From Paludibacter sp. (GTDB lineage: Bacteria > Bacteroidota > Bacteroidia > Bacteroidales > Paludibacteraceae), in the NCBI GenBank assembly GCA_031284665.1, contig JAITXR010000138.1:1-11617 (forward strand): 11,617 nucleotides of DNA, read 5' to 3'. Made by a program: the position numbers and the translations under genes. The notes below the pieces were generated by a model. That model made no database searches and was not told the origin of the DNA. It saw only the letters and a list, made by a program, of their open reading frames with translations. Below are positions 6,914 to 11,617 of the stretch, one piece after another. Numbering within the stretch: position 1 is the first letter of the stretch; each line of letters begins with the position of its first letter.

Positions 6914-6974
6914 AGTGAAAAACGAATAACGAAAAACTAAAATTCGGAATTTTGAAATAAAAAAACATAAGATT

Positions 6975-7526
6975 ATGAAAACATTTTTTTTCAAAAAAAA
7001 TCTCAAGCGCGTTTTGCAACAAGAACAGCGACTGCGAAAATTTGTAAACTATGCCAATGCTCAACGAATACTGTTGCTTTATCAATGCGGAATAACTAAA
7101 AATAAGGTTGTAAAAGCAATTATTGAGCAACTTGAAGCCGATGGCAAAATAGTAGAAGCATATTGCTATTCAAATGCAAAAAAAACTGAGGAAACAGAAT
7201 CAAATAAAGTTTTTCTGATTGATAATAAATCGCTTAACTTTTTAGGCAAACCAAACAGTAAAGTCTTAGACAAAATTGGCGAACAACACTACGATTTGCT
7301 AATTGACCTTTCGTTAACCGACTGTTATCCATTGCTTTACTTGGCACTATACTCGCGCGCCACAATGAAAGCCGGAACAAATGCCGACAATTCGGTGATT
7401 TTCGATTTTATAATTGATAAACGTTCGCTTATTAACAACGATTTGCCGCAACAGCAAAACTTGAACGAAAATATCTTGTTCGATAAAATAATTTTTTATC
7501 TGAAAAACATTCAAACTAACGATTAA
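6975..7526 (+). CDS. DUF6913-like conserved hypothetical protein
   Basis: A 183-residue cytoplasmic protein with no signal peptide or membrane segment and no catalytic motif that I can name. The N-terminus is strongly basic (FFFKKNLKRVLQQEQRLRKF). It is followed by an alternating pattern suggestive of alpha/beta structure: QRILLLYQCG, a helix rich in charged residues, KVFLIDNKSLNFLG, then YDLLIDLSLTDCYPLLYLA and DFIIDK. I associate this pattern and its place just upstream of dapA with the Bacteroidota family DUF6913, but this is from memory. The ATG is preceded by an A-rich stretch rather than a Shine-Dalgarno site. It lies 61 bp after the exported phosphoesterase gene and 45 bp before dapA. 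It could be the last gene of the upstream operon or a unit of its own; no clear -7 element was found just before it. Confidence 0.7.
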   Translation: MKTFFFKKNLKRVLQQEQRLRKFVNYANAQRILLLYQCGITKNKVVKAIIEQLEADGKIVEAYCYSNAKKTEETESNKVFLIDNKSLNFLGKPNSKVLDKIGEQHYDLLIDLSLTDCYPLLYLALYSRATMKAGTNADNSVIFDFIIDKRSLINNDLPQQQNLNENILFDKIIFYLKNIQTND

Positions 7527-7532
7527 AAAATA

Positions 7533-7540
7533 TAATTTTG
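7533..7540 (+). promoter_or_regulatory. Probable -7 element for dapA
   Basis: TAATTTTG fits TAnnTTTG exactly, though the following base is T rather than C. It lies in the 45-bp gap before dapA, and initiation about 7 nt downstream would give a leader of about 25 nt. No -33 element is evident. Confidence 0.4.
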
Positions 7541-7571
7541 TAGCGATTATTCAGCAAAATATTATAAAGTA

Positions 7572-8456
7572 ATGATATACAGCAAATTGAAAGGAATGGG
7601 CGTAGCGTTAATAACAGCCTTCAAAGAAGATGAATCGATTGACTTTGATGCTTTGGCGCGCCTTGTGGAACATCTTATTAAGAATAAGGTGGATTATATA
7701 GTTGTTTGTGGCACTACTGCCGAAACACCAACATTAACCGAAAGTGAAAAAACAGAGGTCATAGATTTTGTAAAGCATTGTGTTAATGGACGTTGCCCAA
7801 TAGTTTTGGGTTTGGGAGGAAATAACACACGCGTAGTGGTTGAAAAACTGAAAACCGACAATTTTACAGGAATTGATGCCATACTTTCGGTAACTCCATA
7901 TTACAACAAACCCTCGCAGGAAGGGCTTTATCAGCATTATGCAGCCATTGCAAAAGCCTCGCCGCTACCAATAATTTTATACAATGTGCCGGGCAGAACG
8001 GGCGTAAATATGACTGCTGAAACCACTATCCGTCTGGCGCAGGATTTCAAAAATATTTGCGCAGTAAAAGAGGCATCTGGTAATTTCACACAAATCGACG
8101 AAATTATTAAGGGCAAACCCGACGATTTTATGGTAATCTCGGGCGACGACGGCATCACTTTTCCGTTGATAACACTCGGTGCAGTGGGCGTTATTTCGGT
8201 AATTGGCAACGCTTTCCCGCGCGAATTTGGCAGAATGGTACGCCTCGCACTAAATGGCGACTACGAAAATGCCCGCTCAATTCATCACCGTTTTACCGAA
8301 CTTTTCAGTCTGCTTTTTGTGGAAGGAAACCCTGCCGGAGTGAAAAGTATGCTCGCCATTATGGGCTTTATCAAAAACGTGCTGCGCCTTCCGCTTGTGC
8401 CAAATACAATTAAAACTTACGAAAAAATCCGCCTTGTAATCGAACGTTTAGTGTAG
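7572..8456 (+). CDS. dapA: 4-hydroxy-tetrahydrodipicolinate synthase
   Basis: DapA condenses pyruvate with aspartate semialdehyde, the committed step toward diaminopimelate and lysine, in the cytoplasm. The length (294 residues) is typical of the family. The TIM-barrel active site is complete: GTTAE with Thr48-Thr49, YYNKPSQEGLYQHY, YNVPGRTG with Tyr137 and Arg142, and the Schiff-base lysine Lys166 in AVKEASG. GTTAE in place of the more common GTTGE is, from memory, a frequent Bacteroidota variant. The later ISGDDG segment and the conserved region around GVISVIGNAFP complete the barrel. The gene probably has its own promoter within the 45-bp gap upstream. Its stop codon lies 6 bp from the stop of the convergent MBL-fold gene, with no room for a separate terminator. 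No other lysine-pathway gene is nearby. Confidence 0.96.
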   Translation: MIYSKLKGMGVALITAFKEDESIDFDALARLVEHLIKNKVDYIVVCGTTAETPTLTESEKTEVIDFVKHCVNGRCPIVLGLGGNNTRVVVEKLKTDNFTGIDAILSVTPYYNKPSQEGLYQHYAAIAKASPLPIILYNVPGRTGVNMTAETTIRLAQDFKNICAVKEASGNFTQIDEIIKGKPDDFMVISGDDGITFPLITLGAVGVISVIGNAFPREFGRMVRLALNGDYENARSIHHRFTELFSLLFVEGNPAGVKSMLAIMGFIKNVLRLPLVPNTIKTYEKIRLVIERLV

Positions 8457-8462
8457 CGAAAA

Positions 8463-9302
8463 TCAAACTATCTCGCTCAATTTGAAGGTTTTATCTACTT
8501 TGTGTTTATAATAATTATGCACAACAGTAGCGCACTCGTTATACGAATCGTGAACAAAAACCAAATAATAATTGCCATCTGCCACCTCGTCGAGCAATAT
8601 TTTTTTCTCTTCCATTGCAATAATTGGCTGAATATCAAACGACGACAGCCAAGCCAACGGCACATTTCCTGCAAGCGGAATAACATCGCCAGCCAAAAGC
8701 AAAGTTTTATCTCCGCTGTGAATATAGCCTGCCAACTGCCCAACAGTATGCCCGTGATAAAGGCGCAACTCAATTTCGGGAGCAATAAAAAGATTTTCGC
8801 TCACCAAATTTAATTTTCCGGCATCCATTATTGGCTGCACATTTTCGGCAAAATACGAATCGCCCTCACGCACATTTGGCGCAAGAAAATTTTCCCACTG
8901 CGCTTTGCCAACCCAATGTGTGGCATTCGGGAAAAGCAACTCAACTTTGCTTTTATCTGAATTATAGACAGTTGCGCCACCGGCGTGGTCAAAATGCAAG
9001 TGAGTAAACACCACATCGGTAATTTCGGCGCAATCGTAACCTGCTTGATTGATAGCGTTTTTCAGATTTGGCATCGTCTCGAAACGGTACAGTTTCAGAT
9101 AATCGGGCTGTTTGTCGCCGGCACCGGTATCGAACAAAACTTTATGCTCGCCGGTATCAACCAACAAACAACGAGTTGCCACTCGGCAATAATTATCGGC
9201 ATTAGCGGGATAACGTTTATTCCACACAATTTTTGGAACTACACCAAAAGCAGCACCGCCATCAATATAAAAATAACCCGCTTCGATTTTTGAAATTTTC
9301 AT
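8463..9302 (-). CDS. MBL-fold metallo-hydrolase
   Basis: A 279-residue metallo-beta-lactamase-superfamily hydrolase with a complete dinuclear metal site: HLHFDH (His101, His103, Asp105, His106), His185 in HGHTVGQ, Asp206 in AGDVIP, and His251 in FVHDSY. The N-terminal half contains LLVDTGEHKVLFDTGAGD, the usual strand pair of the fold. The architecture resembles AHL-lactonase-like and broad hydrolase members, but substrate cannot be assigned from motifs. There is no signal peptide, so it is probably cytoplasmic. The ATG at 9300-9302 is the natural start, about 25 bp downstream of an exact -7 element. It is convergent with dapA (6 bp between stops) and divergent from the PH-like membrane pair. 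It appears monocistronic within this window. Confidence 0.9.
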   Translation of the reverse strand: MKISKIEAGYFYIDGGAAFGVVPKIVWNKRYPANADNYCRVATRCLLVDTGEHKVLFDTGAGDKQPDYLKLYRFETMPNLKNAINQAGYDCAEITDVVFTHLHFDHAGGATVYNSDKSKVELLFPNATHWVGKAQWENFLAPNVREGDSYFAENVQPIMDAGKLNLVSENLFIAPEIELRLYHGHTVGQLAGYIHSGDKTLLLAGDVIPLAGNVPLAWLSSFDIQPIIAMEEKKILLDEVADGNYYLVFVHDSYNECATVVHNYYKHKVDKTFKLSEIV

Positions 9303-9326
9303 TGTAATTTAAGTATTCAATTTTTT

Positions 9327-9335
9327 GCAAATATA
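9327..9335 (-). promoter_or_regulatory. Bacteroidota -7 promoter element for the MBL hydrolase gene
   Basis: Read on the minus strand, this is TATATTTGC, an exact match to TAnnTTTGC. Initiation would fall near 9320, leaving a leader of about 18 nt before the ATG at 9302. It lies in the 157-bp divergent intergenic region shared with the forward promoter at 9431. Confidence 0.6.
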
Positions 9336-9430
9336 CAAAATTATGTGCATTTGCATTATCTGCAGCTGCAATATTTTATTAACTGGTAAGGAAATTCACA
9401 CTAAAAAATAATATAATTAAAAAATAATAA

Positions 9431-9439
9431 TAACTTTGC
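9431..9439 (+). promoter_or_regulatory. Bacteroidota -7 promoter element, decides the start of the first PH-like gene
   Basis: TAACTTTGC is an exact TAnnTTTGC match. It overlaps the in-frame TTG at 9436, which therefore cannot be the translation start if this promoter is used. Initiation near 9446 leaves about 14 nt before the ATG at 9460, a short leader. No -33 TTTG is clear upstream, where the sequence is A/T-rich. Confidence 0.55.
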
Positions 9440-9459
9440 GAAAAATAATAACAGTCATT

Positions 9460-9966
9460 ATGCAAATAATAAAACAAAAAGTAAATTGGAGTGCTTCGGT
9501 AATTGTGGCAACAATAGCAATTGGCGCGGTGCTGCTTGCCACAGAATTTTTTTTGATTCGCGAGTTAAGTTATAAATGGGATGACCTTATAGTGTTTGCT
9601 GTGGTTATTTTAGCTTTGGTAGTACTTTACTTTGCCGCGCAATCACCTATCTCTATCGTTCTGACCGACAAACAATTGGAACTCAAAAAACTGTTAGGCT
9701 CAACCGTTATTAAACGCTCTGATATTAAAAGGATTGATACTTATGTACAGGATAATTCGGATGTCCGAAAATTTGGCAGTGGAGGTTTTTGTGGGTATAT
9801 CGGCATATTTGCAAATGCAAAAATCGGCAATTACAATTCATACGTTTGCAATTACGACCAAACGTTTTTGGTGCAAACTTTCGGCGGGAAAAACTATGTT
9901 TTCAGTTGCCAAAACAACGATTTAATAATTAACGAACTCAAACGAACTAAAACACATATAAAATGA
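9460..9966 (+). CDS. Two-TM membrane protein with PH-like domain, first of a tandem pair
   Basis: A 168-residue protein counted from ATG 9460; a longer frame opens at TTG 9436, but that codon lies inside the -7 promoter element. Two hydrophobic segments (about residues 12-32 and 41-60) anchor it in the membrane. The rest is a soluble domain of beta-strand-like stretches: ISIVLTDKQLELKKLLGS, KRSDIKRIDTY, then KFGSGGFCGYIGIFANAKIGNY, and FGGKNYVFSCQNN. The pattern resembles small bacterial PH-like domains (bPH type) of Bacteroidota, where GGFxGYIG and the YxxSCxN strand recur. No catalytic residues are visible, and I do not know a function. It overlaps the next gene by ATGA, and that gene encodes a paralogue. 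The pair is probably co-transcribed and may form a complex; that is inference. Confidence 0.75.
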   Translation: MQIIKQKVNWSASVIVATIAIGAVLLATEFFLIRELSYKWDDLIVFAVVILALVVLYFAAQSPISIVLTDKQLELKKLLGSTVIKRSDIKRIDTYVQDNSDVRKFGSGGFCGYIGIFANAKIGNYNSYVCNYDQTFLVQTFGGKNYVFSCQNNDLIINELKRTKTHIK

Positions 9967-10466
9967 CCTCATATTGTTCTTGGGATTTAACGGTACTTGT
10001 AATTTCAGTAATTACTACCATAGTTTTATTAGGCGCAGCAGTGTGGTGTTTTGTGAAATACAAAGCATATTCGCACAGCAAACAACTTAGCACAAAAATA
10101 ATGTGCTTATCCTCATCCTTATTATGCATAGTGCTGTTATTCGGTACATTATCGTTTTTGCCAATCAAAGTTTCGATTAACGACAGCGAAATTACAGTAA
10201 CAAAAATAATCGGAACTGTATCAATCAAAATTGCAGATATTCAGCAAATCGAAAGGACAAAAGCCGTTGACACCGTTAATAGTGTCAGAATATTTGCATC
10301 CGGCGGTTTTTGGGGTTATATTGGAAAATTGAACAGTCCGGCTTTGGGCGATTATTTCAGTTATGTAACCAACTCCGCAGATAAAATTACAATTAAAACC
10401 AACGACAAAATCTATATTATCAGTTGCAACAACCCGGAGGCGATGATTAATGCGGTGATGCGATAA
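9963..10466 (+). CDS. Two-TM membrane protein with PH-like domain, second of a tandem pair
   Basis: A 167-residue paralogue of the protein encoded just upstream. It starts at the ATG of an ATGA overlap with the previous stop, which strongly suggests translational coupling. Hydrophobic segments lie at about residues 8-30 and 42-62. The following domain aligns by eye with its neighbour: VSINDSEITVTKIIGTVSIK, DIQQIERT, RIFASGGFWGYIGKLNSPALGDY, FSYVTNSAD, then DKIYIISCNNPEAMINAVM. The Gly-rich ASGGFWGYIG and the SCNNPEAMI end are the best conserved parts. The C-terminal NPEAMI stretch is kept here and degraded in the first copy (QNNDLII). Function is unknown; PH-like domains often mediate protein or lipid contacts. 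The stop is followed at once by repeat-rich non-coding DNA, so this ends the operon. Confidence 0.78.
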   Translation: MTSYCSWDLTVLVISVITTIVLLGAAVWCFVKYKAYSHSKQLSTKIMCLSSSLLCIVLLFGTLSFLPIKVSINDSEITVTKIIGTVSIKIADIQQIERTKAVDTVNSVRIFASGGFWGYIGKLNSPALGDYFSYVTNSADKITIKTNDKIYIISCNNPEAMINAVMR

Positions 10467-10604
10467 AGGGATACACGGTGCAAGGTACACGAAAGGGATA
10501 CACAGCCGCAGTCCGTCATTCTTGGTAAACCAAGCGGCAAGCCGATTAGCGAGGGTATTTCCCGACCTGTCCCGAGGTCTCCCGATTTATCGTGGATTTA
10601 TCGA

Positions 10605-10619
10605 GGAAGCAATCCAGAA
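10605..10619. repeat. GGAAGCAATCCAGAA, dispersed repeat copy B
   Basis: Exact 15-base match to 190-204. In both places the 15-mer follows a CCCGA-type hairpin arm. Here the hairpin is longer and interrupted (CCCGATTTATCG, then TGGATTTATCGA), as if a simple CCCCGA-loop-TCGGGG arm had been duplicated or had decayed. Confidence 0.6.
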
Positions 10620-10658
10620 GAAATTAAGAAATGTAGGAATTAATGTGCCAATAAACAA

Positions 10659-10674
10659 TCCCGATAAATCGGGA
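10659..10674. repeat. Palindrome TCCCGATAAATCGGGA
   Basis: TCCCGAT (10659-10665) is the exact reverse complement of ATCGGGA (10668-10674), with AA between. It can form a strong hairpin with a TAAA loop. Its right-hand part is also complementary to 10581-10592, so an alternative long-range pairing would enclose about 70 nt. Confidence 0.55.
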
Positions 10675-10766
10675 CAAGTTGTGCCTGTCCGCTTGTTCTC
10701 GCTTTGTAGTCGGTGCATAGGCAAATCTAAACAATATTGATAATAAAATAAATCATAATTATTTAT

Positions 10767-11543
10767 ATGAAAGCAGTCAGGCAAATTTCTACTTGGTGGA
10801 ATTCAGAACAAATACAGATATTAAATCAGTTTGGATTAACTGTAAAAGAAGGATTTAATAATATTTTTATCGAGGAAAATGAGTTATATTTCAAATTAGA
10901 GCCATATTTTAAAAAATGGGATGTTTATAATGTGCGTGGATTCGATTATTCCAAAGAAGAACGTCTAAATTCAAAGTATTGCGTTATACAAGGTTGGAAT
11001 GAGGGTGGGTATCCACAATCGGAAAATGATAATGGATATAAAAAATTGACGTATAATTTGGATAACTATTGCCCAATTTGTGGAATAGGTTTTAAACAAA
11101 AAGATGCATTCCGACTCAAAAACATTCCTAAACATCTTATGTTTGGGTTGCATTGGACTTTTGGCGAACTTTTTTTCAATGTTGATGTATATAAAAAGAT
11201 TTTTGAACCATTAGATATAAAATGTTGCGACGTTAAGTTGTATAAAAGCGATAAAGTTATTGACAGCATTATTCAACTTGTTTTACCGGAAATAGAAGAA
11301 ACGGTAAATTTATCTGATTATGTTGCAGAAACTTGTAGTATATGTAGAAGAACAAAATACCATCCAATGGTACAAGGTTTTTTTCCGGAACATAAAAATC
11401 CTTTGCCTCATATTTATAAAACTAAAGAGTATTTTGGTAGTGGTGCTCAAGCAGATAAGAAAATAATCATTTCGGGTACATTACGAGATATTCTAATCAA
11501 AGAAAAAATAATGAAATACTATTGGTTTATTCCTTGTCAATAA
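10767..11543 (+). CDS. Double-CxxC hypothetical protein, possibly immunity-like
   Basis: A 258-residue protein that I do not firmly recognise. It has two CxxC pairs that could bind one zinc ion or form two knuckles: CPICG (Cys102, Cys105) and CSICR (Cys190, Cys193), plus Cys153-Cys154 in between. After the first pair comes GFKQKDAFRLKNIPK, then the aromatic-rich FGLHWTFGELFFN. After the second pair comes a Tyr/His/Pro segment, and the C-terminus reads KIIISGTLRDILIKEKIMKYYWFIP. The double CxxC, and a C-terminal 'Ser, helix, lysine, aromatic, Pro' ending, remind me of the Gmx_para_CXXCG and Imm11-type families seen near polymorphic toxins; this is a memory-based resemblance only. No toxin gene is in the window. 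Base composition is visibly more AT-rich than in dapA or meaB, and the gene follows a repeat island, which fits accessory or acquired DNA. No clear promoter or Shine-Dalgarno site was seen. There is no signal peptide or membrane segment. Confidence 0.65.
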   Translation: MKAVRQISTWWNSEQIQILNQFGLTVKEGFNNIFIEENELYFKLEPYFKKWDVYNVRGFDYSKEERLNSKYCVIQGWNEGGYPQSENDNGYKKLTYNLDNYCPICGIGFKQKDAFRLKNIPKHLMFGLHWTFGELFFNVDVYKKIFEPLDIKCCDVKLYKSDKVIDSIIQLVLPEIEETVNLSDYVAETCSICRRTKYHPMVQGFFPEHKNPLPHIYKTKEYFGSGAQADKKIIISGTLRDILIKEKIMKYYWFIPCQ

Positions 11544-11550
11544 CATGCTA

Positions 11551-11563
11551 CGATTTGCAATCG
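11551..11563. repeat. Short palindrome downstream of the last gene
   Basis: CGATT (11551-11555) and AATCG (11559-11563) form a 5-bp stem with a TGC loop, 7 bp after the stop at 11543. There is no following T run, so it is weak as a terminator. The sequence to the window edge has no coding signal and may be more intergenic repeat material. Confidence 0.3.
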
Positions 11564-11617
11564 CAATGTTGGTAAAAGCAGTAAAAGCCCCATAAGGCGC
11601 AAGTATGCCGTAATTTG

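Larger units (their letters stand above)
10467..10766. repeat. Repeat-rich non-coding island with serial hairpins
   Basis: These 300 bases contain no gene that I believe. They begin with a 12-base direct repeat, AAAGGGATACAC (10465-10476 and 10492-10503, period 27). Palindromes follow: CTTGGT-AA-ACCAAG (10521-10534), CGGC-AA-GCCG (10535-10544) and GACCT...AGGTC (10564-10579). CCCGATTTATCG (10581-10592) is the inverted counterpart of CGATAAATCGGG (10662-10673), and the latter lies within the self-complementary TCCCGATAAATCGGGA (10659-10674). The 15-mer GGAAGCAATCCAGAA (10605-10619) recurs at 190-204. A 72-codon open frame at 10522-10740 runs across all this and is almost certainly spurious. 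The density of inverted repeats suggests nested dispersed elements or a structured RNA. Confidence 0.6.

Noticed and set aside
6914..6974. Repeat GAAAAAC (6917-6923 and 6931-6937) and AAATT/AATTT dyad before the DUF6913-like gene
   Set aside because: Both are A/T-only or low-complexity matches expected by chance in such AT-rich sequence, and there is no G/C-rich stem or clear promoter.
6549..7130. 193-codon minus-strand open frame
   Set aside because: It runs antisense across the 3' part of the EEP gene and the 5' part of the DUF6913-like gene, both well supported. Its translation is rich in Phe, Tyr and Cys with no motif, a typical shadow.
7710..7724. GTTAE instead of GTTGE in DapA as a sign of altered function
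   Set aside because: The catalytic Thr pair, Tyr, Arg and Lys are all present, and I recall the Ala variant as common in Bacteroidota DapA.
8440..8480. Shared bidirectional terminator between dapA and the MBL gene
   Set aside because: Only 6 bp separate the stop codons, and I see no stem-loop with a T-tract in the flanking coding ends.
10699..10706. TCGCTTTG as a -7 element for the double-CxxC gene
   Set aside because: It mismatches the invariant TA of TAnnTTTG and lies within repeat sequence about 60 bp from the start codon, with no supporting -33 box.
10522..10740. 72-codon forward open frame after the PH-like pair
   Set aside because: It is made entirely of palindromic repeats, including the 15-mer found in non-coding DNA at 190-204.
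1..11617. CRISPR array, tRNA, rRNA, or insertion sequence
   Set aside because: No regularly spaced direct repeats of CRISPR size, no cloverleaf-like sequence or rRNA signature, and no transposase reading frame were seen on either strand.

Overview
The window looks like chromosomal DNA of a member of the Bacteroidota, probably an AT-rich, Bacteroidales-like lineage. Four things point there. Exact or near-exact copies of the Bacteroidota -7 promoter element (TAnnTTTG, usually followed by C) sit in front of several genes. Shine-Dalgarno sites are weak or absent. The gene set includes families typical of this phylum (DUF4301, a DUF6913-like protein, and an acyltransferase with the NHRDIVLDSA motif). 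DapA carries the GTTAE variant that I associate with this phylum. No rRNA, tRNA, CRISPR array, transposase or phage gene was seen.

Layout. Bases 1-439 hold no convincing gene, only palindromic repeat debris followed by a promoter for meaB (440-1540), the GTPase chaperone of methylmalonyl-CoA mutase. A REP-like palindrome and a 7-bp tandem repeat separate meaB from a tight four-gene forward run at 1694-6913. That run encodes a DUF4301 protein that reads like a UDP-sugar pyrophosphorylase, a PlsC-type acyltransferase with unusual motifs, a MIO-type aromatic amino acid ammonia-lyase, and an exported endonuclease/exonuclease/phosphatase-family protein. Intergenic gaps there are 3 bp, 20 bp and an 8-bp overlap. 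A DUF6913-like protein (6975-7526) and dapA (7572-8456) follow on the same strand, dapA probably with its own promoter. A metallo-beta-lactamase-fold hydrolase (8463-9302, minus strand) converges on dapA with only 6 bp between stop codons.

The MBL gene and a pair of membrane proteins (9460-9966 and 9963-10466) are divergently transcribed from a shared 157-bp region with back-to-back -7 elements. The two membrane proteins are tandem paralogues joined by an ATGA overlap; each has two transmembrane segments followed by a PH-like domain. Bases 10467-10766 are a non-coding island dense in hairpins that shares a 15-mer with the repeats at the left edge. It precedes a visibly AT-richer accessory gene (10767-11543) encoding a protein with two CxxC motifs, possibly a member of the double-CxxC/immunity-like families.

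The most interesting points are the full set of UGPase-like motifs in the DUF4301 protein, the mixed HAL/PAL-type active site of the ammonia-lyase in a lipid-flavoured operon with no hut genes, the non-canonical acyltransferase motifs, the tandem PH-like membrane pair, and the repeat-rich islands. I did not find a clear-cut new defence or mobile system.
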